DNA of 43,400 nucleotides, from the NCBI GenBank assembly GCA_023251775.1, contig JAHEYC010000022.1:1-43400 (forward strand). Reading direction: 5' to 3'. Below the pieces are notes generated by a model. That model saw only the letters and a list, made by a program, of their open reading frames with translations, did not search any database and was not told where the DNA came from. The stretch comes from Sphingobacteriaceae bacterium (lineage in GTDB: Bacteria; Bacteroidota; Bacteroidia; B-17B0; Aurantibacillaceae). The position numbers were made by a program, and so were the translations under genes. Shown here in pieces: positions 25,444 through 34,504 of this stretch. Within the stretch, counting starts at the first letter, position 1, and each line of letters opens with the position of its first letter.

Positions 25444-26733
25444 ATGATGTACCAGGATGTTATAAAGAAAAGATCGCAAGTTGCCTTGATCGGATTAGGA
25501 TATGTTGGCTTACCCATTGCTTTGGCTTTTGCAAAAAAAGTAAAGGTGATAGGTTTTGATATCAATGCAAAGCGTGTTGACATGATGAAGAAAGGAATTG
25601 ATCCTAGTAACGAATTACCAAAAAGCGAATTCAAAAATTCGGATATTACATTCACACATAAATTAGAGGATCTTAAAAAAGCGAATTTTTTTATTATTGC
25701 CGTTCCAACACCGATTGACGAGCATAATCTACCCGACCTGAAACCATTGATAGCAGCCTCAACCACGGTGGGTAAGGTTTTAAAAAAAGGCGATTATGTA
25801 GTTTACGAATCAACCGTGTATCCTGGTTGTACCGAAGAAGATTGCATTCCCGTACTTGAAAAAGTAAGCGGATTAAAGTATATAAAAGATTTTAAAGTTG
25901 GTTATTCGCCCGAGCGTATCAACCCCGGGGATAAAGAACATACCATCACCAAAATTTTAAAAGTAGTAAGCGGTTGCGATAAAGAAAGTTTAGAGAATAT
26001 TTCTAAGGTATACGAAATTATTGTTGAACCGGGAACTCACAAAGCGTCTAGCATAAAAGTTGCGGAAGCAGCAAAAATTATTGAGAACACACAACGCGAT
26101 GTAAATATTGCTTTGATGAATGAGCTTTCGATCATTTTTAATAAAATGGGAATTAATACCTATGATGTATTGGAAGCGGCGGGTACAAAATGGAACTTTT
26201 TAAAATTCTCTCCGGGACTAGTAGGCGGACATTGCATTGGTGTTGATCCGTATTATTTAACTTACAAAGCCGAAAGTTTAGGATATCATGCACGTGTGAT
26301 CAATAGCGGACGTTATGTGAACGACAGTATGGGATTTTATGTCGCCAAAACGTGTGTGAAAAAAATAATTGCCGGTGGAAAAAATATTTCCAAATCAAAA
26401 GTATTGGTGATGGGTGCAACATTTAAAGAAGATGTAAGCGATATTCGCAATAGCAAAGTGGCAGACATTGTAAAAGAATTAAAATCGTTTGGCGTAAAAG
26501 TTGAGATCGTCGATCCACACGCCGACAGCGATGAACTAAAACACGAATACGGTTTTGGTTTGAATAAATTAGGAAAAGGTTACGATGGTGTTATTGTTGC
26601 TGTTAATCATAAAGAATATAAAGCGCTTGATGAGAAATTCTATAAGTCAATTCTTTCCAGTCATGGCGTTTTAGTGGATATCAAAGGAATGTACAAGGGG
26701 AAAATAAAGGGTTTAACTTATTGGAGCCTGTAA
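25444..26733 (+). CDS. UDP-N-acetylhexosamine 6-dehydrogenase (WbpA/WbpO/TviB group)
   Basis: Oxidises the C6 hydroxyl of a UDP-N-acetylhexosamine twice to the uronic acid, using NAD. Of the 429 residues, the N-terminal Rossmann motif is LIGLGYVGLPIALAF (15-29); VPTPID and YESTVYPGCTEE follow; and the catalytic cysteine lies in GGHCIGVDPYYLT (C264). The last domain has VMGATFKEDVSDIRNSKV and ends at about VVDIKGMYKG-type sequence. The GLVGGHCIGVDPYYLT wording resembles the TviB/WbpO branch more than WbpA itself, so either UDP-GlcNAc or UDP-GalNAc may be the substrate. It lies seven bases after the oxidoreductase gene and is the last gene before a terminator. Confidence 0.88.
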   Translation: MMYQDVIKKRSQVALIGLGYVGLPIALAFAKKVKVIGFDINAKRVDMMKKGIDPSNELPKSEFKNSDITFTHKLEDLKKANFFIIAVPTPIDEHNLPDLKPLIAASTTVGKVLKKGDYVVYESTVYPGCTEEDCIPVLEKVSGLKYIKDFKVGYSPERINPGDKEHTITKILKVVSGCDKESLENISKVYEIIVEPGTHKASSIKVAEAAKIIENTQRDVNIALMNELSIIFNKMGINTYDVLEAAGTKWNFLKFSPGLVGGHCIGVDPYYLTYKAESLGYHARVINSGRYVNDSMGFYVAKTCVKKIIAGGKNISKSKVLVMGATFKEDVSDIRNSKVADIVKELKSFGVKVEIVDPHADSDELKHEYGFGLNKLGKGYDGVIVAVNHKEYKALDEKFYKSILSSHGVLVDIKGMYKGKIKGLTYWSL

Positions 26734-26754
26734 TTAAAAGGTTCTCAAAATAAA

Positions 26755-26780
26755 AAAAGGTGCTTAATTAAGCACCTTTT
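26755..26780. terminator. Bidirectional terminator between sugar operon and giant gene
   Basis: A perfect stem, aaaaggtgctt and aagcacctttt, around an aatt loop, with A- and T-tracts on either side. It stands between the converging dehydrogenase and giant surface-protein genes and can serve both. Confidence 0.9.
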
Positions 26781-26850
26781 CTGTTTATTCTATCACTACT
26801 CTTATTATATAAACCATAAAACAATAGATAGAAAAAAGCTTCTTATGTTA

Positions 26851-29800
26851 TTATTTCAATAGCGTAACGTGTCCCGTTAAATGTTTTACTTTACCCGACA
26901 ATGCAGATTTAATATCGATCTTCCAAATATACACATCATCCTTACTCATTTCGCCTTTATAATAGCCATTCCAACCATTATCATGCAGGTCGTGCGTTTT
27001 GTATAATAACGCTCCCCAACGATCAAAGATCATGAAACTATATCCTTCTTCGCTATAACCTGTGATGAGGGGATGGAAGAGATCATTCAATCCATCATCA
27101 TTAGGCGTGAAGGTATTTGGAATATAGAACAACTCATCCTCGAACGAAACATATTTTGAGATCGTATCAGAGCAATACTTATTTGAAACGATCAACGATA
27201 CTAAGAATTTACCCGGATCATAGAAATTATGTGTTGGATCTTTATCTGTTGAGAATTGATCATTTTCGTTATACCAGCTATAGGTTGTTGCACCGTTACT
27301 TTGATCAAAGAATTTTATTTCCGGTTCAGTAGTACTTGCTCTATCAGGTGTAAATCTAAAATTGGCAATTGGTTTACTATATACGGTAACATAATCCGAA
27401 TAAGAACGTGTAGCGCTGCAATTATACGGCGAGGTAATACTTACACTCACATTATATACACCGGGTGTATTAAAACAAATGGTTGGACTATACAGTGTGG
27501 AAACGGTGCTGGTTATACTATTATAGAACCACCATGTATATGAATATCCCGGAATTTGATTTTGCGCTAAACTAAATGTATTGCAAACCGGATTACAACC
27601 AAAAACAGCCGGCTTATTAAGGCTCGCTATTGGCTGTGGATGAACTGTAACATTTATGGTAGAAGATATCACACAGCCTCTTGAATCGGTTGCTAAAAGC
27701 GTGTATTGCCCTGTTGTAGTTGGTGCAAGACCAATGGTTGATGAATTTACTCCACCCGGGGTCCATAAGTAAGTGTATCCGGGCGAACCACCGCTAACAG
27801 TTGACGATAAAGAGGTTTGTTGTCCTTGACATATATCTGTTATTCCACCGATCGCTAAATTTAATTTGGCAGGATCATTAAGCGCTATCACATGCGTTTT
27901 AGAACAACCATTTGCATCTGTTACTATGATCGTATAGCTTGACGCGCCTAGTCCATTTATTTGAACAGGGAATGCGATCACATTAGTTATTACAGCGCTG
28001 CTATTTACATTGGTGATCGTAAATGGTGCTTGACCACCACCAGCATTTGTTATTTGAATTATGCCATTCGTTCCACCATTACAATTTATTTGTCCAAAAA
28101 CAGAAAGCGCAGTGCTGAACATTGGTATACTGCTCACCGCAATTGTTGTGAAAACTACACAGCCGGTGTTTGGATCTGTAACTGATAATGTATAAATACC
28201 CGGAGCTGTAACATTGTATATTTGCGAAGCTGGTCCGCCAACCCATTGGAAATTCACATTGGTACTTGTTGAACTACCTGTTAATGTAACCTGCGCATTA
28301 TTACAATCCAGATCGTTTGATTTTATGGCCGCAACATTTGGCATCAACGAACTTTGATTAACTGTAATTACAGAATTACTTATACATCCGCTTATAGCAT
28401 CAGTAATTGTTACCGTATAATTTCCTGCTGCATTTACCACTGAAGGATTTAGTGCATTCACTAAACTTCCGCCATTCCACACATAATTATTGCCACCTCC
28501 TTGAGCAGTTAATGTAACAGTTGTTGCCGAACAACTAAGATCACTTGATTTTACTAGAACAGCAGTTGGTGTATTTACGATCTGCGTTACGTTAACCACA
28601 CTATTACTTGTACAACCATTTACCGGATCAAACACACTGAACGTATAACTTCCTGCACTTGCGGCAATGGCAGTAGCGGTATTTACATTTTGCGGGATCC
28701 ACGAATAAGTAACTCCACTTGTAGAAGATGAACCAATTAAAGCCACTGTAGAATTGATACACGTTAAAGTTGCAGGCGTAACAACATTGATATTTGGGAA
28801 GGCTCCGTTTTGTGTTACCGTTACAACTGTACTATTTACACATCCGTTTAAAGGATCGGTAACATTAAGCGTATAATTTCCTGCACTAATAACGATCACA
28901 TTACTTGTATTCACATTGGATGGCAACCAAGTATACGTTGCGCCGGCGTTTGTTGAATTACCATTTATAACAACTGTTGGAATTGTACATGTAATTGTAC
29001 CTCCCACCAAAGCAGAAACATTTGGCACCAAAGTATTTTGAGTAACGCTCACAACAGTATTTGATGTACAACCATTACTTGGATCAGTTACTGTTAATGA
29101 ATAATTACCAACTGAAGAAACCGAAACTGTTGAGGTGTTTAGATTCATTGGTTGCCAAGTATACGTTGCACCGGCTGCTGTGGATGTACCGGTTAAGATC
29201 ACCGAAATATTTCCACACGTTAAGGTTCCATTTACACTTGCAGAAATAGTTGGAGAAACTGTATTTTGATTCACCGTTACAACACTCGTACTAACACATC
29301 CATTAATTGGATTTGTGATCGTTAACGAATAATTTCCTGCGGCAGAAACTGATACAGTTGCATTATTCACATTCATTGGTTGCCAATTATAACTTACACC
29401 ACCCGTTGTTGAGGTACCCGTTAAAACAACCGAAGCATTGATGCAATTTAAAGTAGCCGGTATATTAATGGTGATGTTAGGCGCTACCGTATTTTGCGCG
29501 ACAACAATAACTGTAGTTGTAGAACATCCACTTATTGTATTTGTAGCTGTGGCTGAATATGAACCAATACTATTTACGGTTGCAGGATTAGTAGCGTTCA
29601 CTAACGGTCCGCCATTCCAAACAATTGTATTACCTGTGCTGTTCGCATTTAACGAAACTATACTAATAATACATGTTAAGGTATTACTTGAACTTGCCGT
29701 AATTGTTGGCACACCCGCACTTTGTATCACAGTTAAAACCGTTGTGCTTGTGCAGCCATTCACAGGATTGGTTACCGTTAACGAATAATTTCCGGCAGCT

Positions 29801-32800
29801 GATACAGAAACAGTTGGGGTATTCACATTCATTGGTTGCCAAGTATAGGTTGCGCCAACGTTGGTTGAAGTTCCGGTTAATACAACAACTGTATTCGTAC
29901 ACGTTAACGAACCACTTAAGCTTGCCGAAATATTTGGTGCTGTTGTATTTTGAGTAACTGTAACTACAGTTGTGCTTGTACAGCCATTTGCAGGATTGGT
30001 TACCGTTAACGAATAATTTCCTACAGCAGAAACAGAGACCGTTGATGTATTCACATTCATTGGTTGCCAAGAGTATGTTGCTCCACCTGTTGTTGATGTA
30101 CCGGTTAATACCACAGAAATATTTGCACAGGTTAAAGTACCACCCACACTCGCAGAAATATTTGGTGCTGTTGTGTTTTGAGAAACTGCAACCACAGTTG
30201 TGCTTGTACAACCATTTGCAGGATTAGTTACTGTTAACGAATAATTTCCTGCAGCAGAAACAGAGACCGTTGATGTATTCACATTCATTGGTTGCCATGT
30301 GTATGTTACTCCACCGGTAGTTGATGTACCGGTTAATACAACCGAACTATTTATACAGGTTAAAGTACCACCAACACTAGCTGAAATATTAGGTACCGTT
30401 GTATTTTGACTAACTGAAACTACTGTTGCGTTGGTGCAACCATTAATAGGATTTGTGACCATTAAAGAATAATTACCAACTGTGACTACCGAAACCGATG
30501 AGGTATTCGCATTCATTGGTTGCCAAGTGTAAGTTACACCTCCTGTTGTTGAAGTTCCGGTTAATACAACCGCAATAGTTGTACACGTTAATGAACCACC
30601 AACACTCGCCGAAATAGTTGGAACAATTGTATTTTGAGAAACTGCAACTACGGTTGTGTTTGTGCAACCATTAACAGGATTTGTAACTGTTAAAGAATAA
30701 TTACCAACTGCTGTTACCGAAACAGAAGATGTATTCACATTCATTGGTTGCCATGTATAAGTTACACCACCTGTTGTAGAAGTTCCGGTTAATACCACTA
30801 CGGTATTTGTACAGGTTAATGAACCGCTCACGCTTGCAGAAATATTTGGCTGAACCGTATTTTGACTTACGGCAACAACCGTGGTGCTTGTACATCCATT
30901 AATTGGATCTTTAACTACTAATGTATAATTACCTGCCGAACTAACAGACGTGCTCGCCGTTGTGACATTCTGCGGTAACCACGTATACGTTGCACCTGCA
31001 ACAGTTGATGTTCCCGAAAGCGTAACTCCTAAATTAATGCAAGTTAAAGTTCCACCGACTGAAGCAGAAATAGTTGGTGCAACTGTATTTTGCGATACAG
31101 TTACCACCGTAGAATTGATACAGCCATTTACTGGATTAGTTGTGGTTAATGTATAATTACCGGCTGTAAAAACAGAAAGTGATGACGTAGTAATATTTCC
31201 CGGTTGCCAAGTGTATGTTGCGCCGGCCGTGGTTGAAGTTCCAGTAATAATAACAGAAAGATTTGTACATGTAAGCGAACCCGGAACAGAAGCACTCACA
31301 TTTGGTATCACCGTATTTTGTACCACCGAAACAACTGCTGTATTTGTACAACCATTAACTGGATTTGTAATGTTCACTGTATAATTTCCAACTGCACTTA
31401 CGCTAACCGATGAACTATTTACATTCATTGGTTGCCAAGTAAATGTGATACCGCCAATGGTAGAAGAAGCAGCTAAGGTTGCACTTGTATTTATACAGGT
31501 CAAGGTATTGCTTACACTTGTTGTAAATGTTGGAGCCGTTGTATTTTGAGTAATTGTAAGGACTGTATTAGTAGTACATCCTTTTGAATCGGTAACAGAT
31601 ACCGTATAATTTCCCGCACTTAAATTACTTGCTGTATTACTATTTCCACCGCTTGGCGACCATGTATACGTATATCCCGGTGTTCCACCATAAGCTGTAA
31701 CGGTTGCCGAACCATTTTGCAAGCAATTACCATTCGTAATAGCCGTAACACTTACACTTAATGCTGATGTTGGTTGTGTGATACTTAAGGTGAACGTTCC
31801 CGTACAACTGTTTGCATCTTTTACATTCACTGTAAATACACCTGCAGCTAAACCGGTTTGCGAAGCGCCAATAAGATTTCCGGGCACCCATGTGTAAGTA
31901 TATGGACCAACACCACCCGTTGAAGTTATGGCAGCCGAACCTGTGCTCGCCCCAAAGCAATTTACATTTGTTTGAGAGGTAACAGAAATAGTTAAAGTTG
32001 GACACGTATTTGTACAATTAGGAACTGTTGCCATACTTACAATTGTGTAGGTAGTTCCGTTTGCGTCTTTTACTTTAATTGGAAAAACAGTTGCTGTTGG
32101 TGGACTAACAGGACTTCCTGTGGCGGTCCAAACAGAAACTTGAGTGCCTGGACATAAGAAAGTACATGTTGCAAATGGACAAGCTGAACAGTTAAGTGAT
32201 GTAGTTAAACTTGACCATACGTAAGGACCGGTTCCACCCGATACAGTTAATGAACCATTTGTTTGACAAATGTATAATGAACATGAACTAACTGTAATAA
32301 GTACAGATTCAGATCCGCACGCTAATGTGTAAACAACTGTATGCGTTCCAACCCCTGCTAACGATGGTGAAAAAACACCCGAAGCATTTACACCTGTTCC
32401 ACTCCAACTTCCACCCGGTGTAGAAACAATGAGTGTGAACGAAGGATCGGTGATACATTTTTTAGGTGGGATACAAATAGATGGATCGCAACATGTAAAA
32501 GAAATAGCAGCACAAGCACCTGCAGCAATAGATTGAATATATCCTTGTCGCGCTGCTGTGGCACTGGTACCGGTACTTCCGCAAGCAATGATATCACCCG
32601 CGGAACTAACATGCACATCGTAAACATTAAATGCAGATGAGGTAGGATAAGTTGCCAATACATTTAAATTAGCATCATATTTTATAACTTGATTTTTAGA
32701 ACCAACATACACGTTTCCGCAAGCATCAATATCTAATCCGCTATTTTGTACTGCGCTTCCTGCATATCCTCCACCCGGAATTGCTGCCGAACTAATAATT

Positions 32801-34377
32801 CCCAAGGTAGTAAGCGAACGTTTGTCAATTTGATTACCTCTGTGTGTGTAAAAGAAAGTACCGCTTGAACGAATGGCCATGATACCCGAGTTATTGTAAC
32901 GGTAATTCTCGCACTTGTATGATAAAGCATATGAATTAGATGCTTTTTTCATGGCCGAGGAATTTGGCCCGCAAATAGAAAAATTTTGATTGATGTAACC
33001 TACCGTATCGTGCGATAAAAAATAATACTTTCCATTACCACTGGCACAGATCGATCTTACCTCTTGTGTAGGAAATAAATTTGCTGTGGTCACTTGTAAA
33101 CTACTTACAACGTTCCCGGTATTCACGTCAATTTGATAAATATAAGGCAATGGTGGAATTGCGCCTCCGGTTCCTCCAACAACTAAACGCGTTTGATCGC
33201 AATTAAATGTAATGTTCCAAAATTCGGCTGATAACATTGGGCTTGGACTTGTATTATTCCAAACAAGACCACCTGCAGTATTCACCTTTATCATTTGCGC
33301 TACTGAACCTTGGGTTACATAAGAATTTCCTGCATTATCGGTTGCAAAAGTTCCAAGCCACGCTGTTGTATCATAAGGTGTGTTATAGGTCCATTGTAAA
33401 ACTCCTGCGGGATTGTATTTAAGCAATTGCATTTTATTAACGCCGCCAATAATGTAAACGTTTCCTGCACCATCTTTTTCACACTCCCATACACAATCCC
33501 AATTCGACACAAAGTTAGGAGCTTGGATCCATGGATCGATGATCACTTTTTTTGTAACATCATACGTTCCCAATTCAAAACCAACGGCTTTACCTTTCAC
33601 CACAAATTTTGAATTGATGATCTCAGCATTATTATCATCGTAAAATGTTAGGGGCGCATGATCCTTTAAATTCCCGAATTTTGTTTTTACATGTATATCT
33701 CCATCCAATTCTTTTCCAACTGTTCTATCGTAAACCATTTTTATGTGTGCAGGATCAGCACCCGGATGAAGTATGATGGCATATTTTAATCCGCCTTGCT
33801 TTGCAAAACTAAATTCTACATCAATGTTTGGATAGATCCCCTTGTAAATTATCTTTTCATAAGCCCTAATGTAATTGATGTTCCTTACACTTCCTCCGGC
33901 TAATTGGACATTGTAACTATGATAGTTGTTGGTTGGTGTGATCCCAATTAATTCCACATCATCACTTACGCCTTCCCATGTCATGTTCACAGTTTCTGTT
34001 TCATAGCGAACTCTGTTCTCTTCGGCTTCAAATGCTTTGTATTCTTCAGGACTAGAGATGCGACCTTTCATTTCTCTTTCTTTCTCTTCTTCTCTCTCTT
34101 CTTCTTCCTTATTTTTTTCAGCAGCTTTTAGAAAAGTATAGGTAATCCCTTTCTTTGTAAAATATATTTTTGTGTGGCTCTGATCAACTCCAAAAACAAT
34201 AGGACTGCTTGTACCATTTTGCGAAACGAACTGACCTCTATTCTCAATAAATGAATTACTTCCCTGAAATTTTTTATTCCAAGTGTACTCATTTGAGTTA
34301 GTTTGAGCGGTAAGTTCCCTGGTAATTGACCCAAGCAACATTAGTATCAAAGCCTTGCAAAAAAACCGCATTTTCAT
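26851..34377 (-). CDS. Giant repetitive surface protein, T9SS type B (CHU_C) sorted
   Basis: Predicted large cell-surface or secreted adhesin-like protein of 2508 residues. Order: signal peptide (about 1-25); a domain of the kind that opens with FIENRGQF (about 40-290); a propeller-like region (about 295-620, e.g. DNAGNSYVTQGS, DACGNVYVGSKNQV); Ig-like and SprB-type repeats (about 640-945, NVNCFGASTGSAAI, YTYTWSPSGG); an array of fifteen 76-residue repeats (950-2087); further SprB-like segments; a PKD-like domain (about 2340-2410); and the gliding-motility-type C-terminal domain (2417-2508, FYIPNTFTPNDDGLNDLFHP, FDRWG). The domain type indicates T9SS export; a role in adhesion or gliding is inference. 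It is divergent from the histidine kinase gene, 127 bases away. The composition is strikingly Thr/Ser/Val/Asn-rich. Confidence 0.9.
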   Translation of the reverse strand: MKMRFFCKALILMLLGSITRELTAQTNSNEYTWNKKFQGSNSFIENRGQFVSQNGTSSPIVFGVDQSHTKIYFTKKGITYTFLKAAEKNKEEEEREEEKEREMKGRISSPEEYKAFEAEENRVRYETETVNMTWEGVSDDVELIGITPTNNYHSYNVQLAGGSVRNINYIRAYEKIIYKGIYPNIDVEFSFAKQGGLKYAIILHPGADPAHIKMVYDRTVGKELDGDIHVKTKFGNLKDHAPLTFYDDNNAEIINSKFVVKGKAVGFELGTYDVTKKVIIDPWIQAPNFVSNWDCVWECEKDGAGNVYIIGGVNKMQLLKYNPAGVLQWTYNTPYDTTAWLGTFATDNAGNSYVTQGSVAQMIKVNTAGGLVWNNTSPSPMLSAEFWNITFNCDQTRLVVGGTGGAIPPLPYIYQIDVNTGNVVSSLQVTTANLFPTQEVRSICASGNGKYYFLSHDTVGYINQNFSICGPNSSAMKKASNSYALSYKCENYRYNNSGIMAIRSSGTFFYTHRGNQIDKRSLTTLGIISSAAIPGGGYAGSAVQNSGLDIDACGNVYVGSKNQVIKYDANLNVLATYPTSSAFNVYDVHVSSAGDIIACGSTGTSATAARQGYIQSIAAGACAAISFTCCDPSICIPPKKCITDPSFTLIVSTPGGSWSGTGVNASGVFSPSLAGVGTHTVVYTLACGSESVLITVSSCSLYICQTNGSLTVSGGTGPYVWSSLTTSLNCSACPFATCTFLCPGTQVSVWTATGSPVSPPTATVFPIKVKDANGTTYTIVSMATVPNCTNTCPTLTISVTSQTNVNCFGASTGSAAITSTGGVGPYTYTWVPGNLIGASQTGLAAGVFTVNVKDANSCTGTFTLSITQPTSALSVSVTAITNGNCLQNGSATVTAYGGTPGYTYTWSPSGGNSNTASNLSAGNYTVSVTDSKGCTTNTVLTITQNTTAPTFTTSVSNTLTCINTSATLAASSTIGGITFTWQPMNVNSSSVSVSAVGNYTVNITNPVNGCTNTAVVSVVQNTVIPNVSASVPGSLTCTNLSVIITGTSTTAGATYTWQPGNITTSSLSVFTAGNYTLTTTNPVNGCINSTVVTVSQNTVAPTISASVGGTLTCINLGVTLSGTSTVAGATYTWLPQNVTTASTSVSSAGNYTLVVKDPINGCTSTTVVAVSQNTVQPNISASVSGSLTCTNTVVVLTGTSTTGGVTYTWQPMNVNTSSVSVTAVGNYSLTVTNPVNGCTNTTVVAVSQNTIVPTISASVGGSLTCTTIAVVLTGTSTTGGVTYTWQPMNANTSSVSVVTVGNYSLMVTNPINGCTNATVVSVSQNTTVPNISASVGGTLTCINSSVVLTGTSTTGGVTYTWQPMNVNTSTVSVSAAGNYSLTVTNPANGCTSTTVVAVSQNTTAPNISASVGGTLTCANISVVLTGTSTTGGATYSWQPMNVNTSTVSVSAVGNYSLTVTNPANGCTSTTVVTVTQNTTAPNISASLSGSLTCTNTVVVLTGTSTNVGATYTWQPMNVNTPTVSVSAAGNYSLTVTNPVNGCTSTTVLTVIQSAGVPTITASSSNTLTCIISIVSLNANSTGNTIVWNGGPLVNATNPATVNSIGSYSATATNTISGCSTTTVIVVAQNTVAPNITINIPATLNCINASVVLTGTSTTGGVSYNWQPMNVNNATVSVSAAGNYSLTITNPINGCVSTSVVTVNQNTVSPTISASVNGTLTCGNISVILTGTSTAAGATYTWQPMNLNTSTVSVSSVGNYSLTVTDPSNGCTSNTVVSVTQNTLVPNVSALVGGTITCTIPTVVINGNSTNAGATYTWLPSNVNTSNVIVISAGNYTLNVTDPLNGCVNSTVVTVTQNGAFPNINVVTPATLTCINSTVALIGSSSTSGVTYSWIPQNVNTATAIAASAGSYTFSVFDPVNGCTSNSVVNVTQIVNTPTAVLVKSSDLSCSATTVTLTAQGGGNNYVWNGGSLVNALNPSVVNAAGNYTVTITDAISGCISNSVITVNQSSLMPNVAAIKSNDLDCNNAQVTLTGSSTSTNVNFQWVGGPASQIYNVTAPGIYTLSVTDPNTGCVVFTTIAVSSIPMFSTALSVFGQINCNGGTNGIIQITNAGGGQAPFTITNVNSSAVITNVIAFPVQINGLGASSYTIIVTDANGCSKTHVIALNDPAKLNLAIGGITDICQGQQTSLSSTVSGGSPGYTYLWTPGGVNSSTIGLAPTTTGQYTLLATDSRGCVISSTINVTVHPQPIASLNKPAVFGCNPVCNTFSLAQNQIPGYSYTWWFYNSITSTVSTLYSPTICFNTPGVYNVSVSITSPYNCSATRSYSDYVTVYSKPIANFRFTPDRASTTEPEIKFFDQSNGATTYSWYNENDQFSTDKDPTHNFYDPGKFLVSLIVSNKYCSDTISKYVSFEDELFYIPNTFTPNDDGLNDLFHPLITGYSEEGYSFMIFDRWGALLYKTHDLHDNGWNGYYKGEMSKDDVYIWKIDIKSALSGKVKHLTGHVTLLK
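28117..31530 (-). repeat. Fifteen tandem 228-base coding repeats
   Basis: Encodes residues 950-2087 of the giant protein. The unit reads roughly NISASVGGTLTC, then VVLTGTSTTGGVTYTWQP, then SVSAVGNYSLTVTNPVNGC and TTVVAVSQNT. The DNA motif cattggttgcca recurs at 228-base intervals in units 4-8. Each unit has two cysteines (LTC and NGC), which could form a disulfide within an Ig-like fold. Units 4-8 are nearly identical; units 1-3 and 10-13 are more diverged; units 9 and 14 form a distinct subtype; unit 15 is the most degenerate. Confidence 0.93.
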
Positions 34378-34445
34378 TGTTATTCGTTCGATCTAAAAAT
34401 TTGATGCAAAATATCCAGCTAAAGTATTGATACTCCACATGCTAT

Positions 34446-34467
34446 AAAAGAGGGCCGCCCCCCTTTT
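34446..34467. other. GC-rich hairpin in the divergent kinase/giant-gene region
   Basis: aaaagaggg (34446-34454) pairs with ccccctttt (34459-34467) with one mismatch around a ccgc loop. It stands out in AT-rich DNA. It lies 37 bases before the kinase ATG and 68 bases before the giant gene's start on the other strand. Operator, 5' leader structure or terminator-like element are all possible. Confidence 0.5.
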
Positions 34468-34504
34468 CATATTTTTCAATTATCTTTACTTTTAACTAAT
34501 AATC

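Noticed and set aside
28961-31351. Many open frames of 60-175 codons on both strands within the repeat region
   Set aside because: They recur with the 228-base period of the giant gene, have cysteine- and tyrosine-rich nonsense composition and no start context; they are shadows of the repetitive coding sequence.
28117-31530. Regularly spaced DNA repeats that could suggest a CRISPR array
   Set aside because: The unit is 228 bases, lies fully in frame within one long coding region and has no short repeat/unique spacer structure.
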